Assembly (NCBI GenBank): GCA_965370435.1
Contig: CBDUUP010000320.1
Coordinates: 1-5,129 of the forward strand
DNA from: CBDUUP01 sp965370435
Lineage (GTDB): Bacteria > Chloroflexota > Anaerolineae > Anaerolineales > UBA11579
DNA: 5,129 bases
Direction of reading: 5' to 3'
The notes beneath the pieces are model-generated. The model did not search any database. It saw nothing but the letters and a program-made list of their open reading frames with translations, and had not been told where the DNA came from. Both the position numbers and the translations under genes were made by a program. Below are positions 4,923 to 5,129 of this stretch, piece after piece. Numbering within the stretch: the first letter of the stretch is position 1; each line of letters begins with the position of its first letter.

Positions 4923-5129
4923 TTGCTGGAGGGGAGAAAGTTGTGATAGGATAAAGACGACAGCAACGGAAACGGAGAAACCATGACCCAAGTAGCCTTC
5001 ATCAAAACCACCGACTTTTTCAAACACATCTCTTTTAATTAGCACACAAGCGCCTGTTACAGCTTGATACTCCTGCATAACATTTGCTTCAGGAAAATCG
5101 CTTCCTGTGGCAATTACAATACCATCTGT
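4917..5129 (-). pseudogene. Family 2 glycosyltransferase fragment, broken at its 3' side
   Basis: An open minus-strand frame enters from beyond 5129 and runs 70 codons to TAA at 4917-4919. Its first ~51 residues contain EYQAVTGACVLIKRDVFEKV followed by GGFDEGYLGHGF. This is the characteristic acceptor-side region of GT2 (GT-A fold) glycosyltransferases, which transfer a sugar from a nucleotide-sugar in cell-wall or surface-polysaccharide synthesis. In the family an EDVDLC-like acidic motif normally follows GGFDE within a few residues. Here the frame instead reads SVSVAVVFIL to the stop, and neither of the other two minus-strand frames restores the motif. The fragment is about 40% GC (51 of 129 bases in 5001-5129), with AT-rich codons unlike the genes to its left. 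It is either a truncated, transferred gene or one side of a chimeric join. The 5' part lies outside the window. Confidence 0.65.
4983..5042 (+). pseudogene. Possible divergent gene start, cut off after 19 codons
   Basis: GGAG (4974-4977) lies five bases before ATG at 4983, opening a peptide MTQVAFIKTTD... that reaches TAG at 5040-5042. This start faces away from arsR across a 130-bp gap, a natural place for a divergent gene. The first 11 residues resemble the N-terminus of DUF362-type proteins (a beta strand followed by KT-x-D), but so short a match is weak. From about codon 12 onward the DNA is better explained as antisense of the glycosyltransferase fragment. I therefore infer the 5' end of a gene whose body has been replaced at a junction near 4995-5016. 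It could equally be a chance ATG, or a 19-aa small ORF. Confidence 0.3.

Noticed and set aside
4484..4954. Plus-strand 156-codon frame across the arsR gene
   Set aside because: It is antisense to arsR, whose translation matches its family from end to end; the frame also runs through the operator and promoter.

Overview
The window looks like bacterial chromosome, or a metagenomic contig, of moderately high GC with three functional blocks. The protein-coding body (257-4852) is GC-rich. The intergenic gaps are AT-richer and carry short tandem or inverted repeats. Such short-repeat intergenic DNA beside an acyl-CoA dehydrogenase/ETF cluster would fit a Chloroflexota (Anaerolineae-like) organism, but this is only an inference: there is no rRNA or other strong taxonomic marker here.

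Block 1 (1-3518, plus strand) is an electron-transfer module. A sigma70-like promoter (178-206) precedes an acyl-CoA dehydrogenase (257-1471). A 125-bp gap filled with a repeat/stem structure follows, then etfB (1597-2376) and etfA (2376-3419), which overlap by one base. The dehydrogenase would oxidise an acyl-CoA to the enoyl-CoA and pass electrons through the EtfAB flavoprotein to a quinone reductase not present in the window. The dehydrogenase carries a Glu/Arg pair reminiscent of glutaryl-CoA dehydrogenase, so a dicarboxylyl-CoA substrate is possible. EtfA has an apparent insertion of about 20 residues. A strong hairpin at 3486-3508 serves as a terminator, probably for both converging transcription units.

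Block 2 (3557-4922, minus strand) is a two-gene operon. An ArsR/SmtB-family repressor with a complete CzrA-type zinc/cobalt site is followed 27 bp later by a tandem-GNAT acetyltransferase-like protein. Its promoter (TTGTAA-N17-TATACT) runs directly into a 22-bp near-perfect palindrome that is the likely autoregulatory operator.

Block 3 (about 4917-5129) is the odd part. The last ~130 bases drop to about 40% GC, and their minus strand encodes a clear piece of a family 2 glycosyltransferase, whose similarity stops abruptly after a GGFDEGYLGHGF stretch. On the plus strand the same junction carries a well-placed ribosome binding site and ATG opening a peptide that ends after 19 codons. This looks like a recombination or assembly junction joining two unrelated sequences.

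No rRNA, tRNA, CRISPR array, transposase or replication origin was seen.
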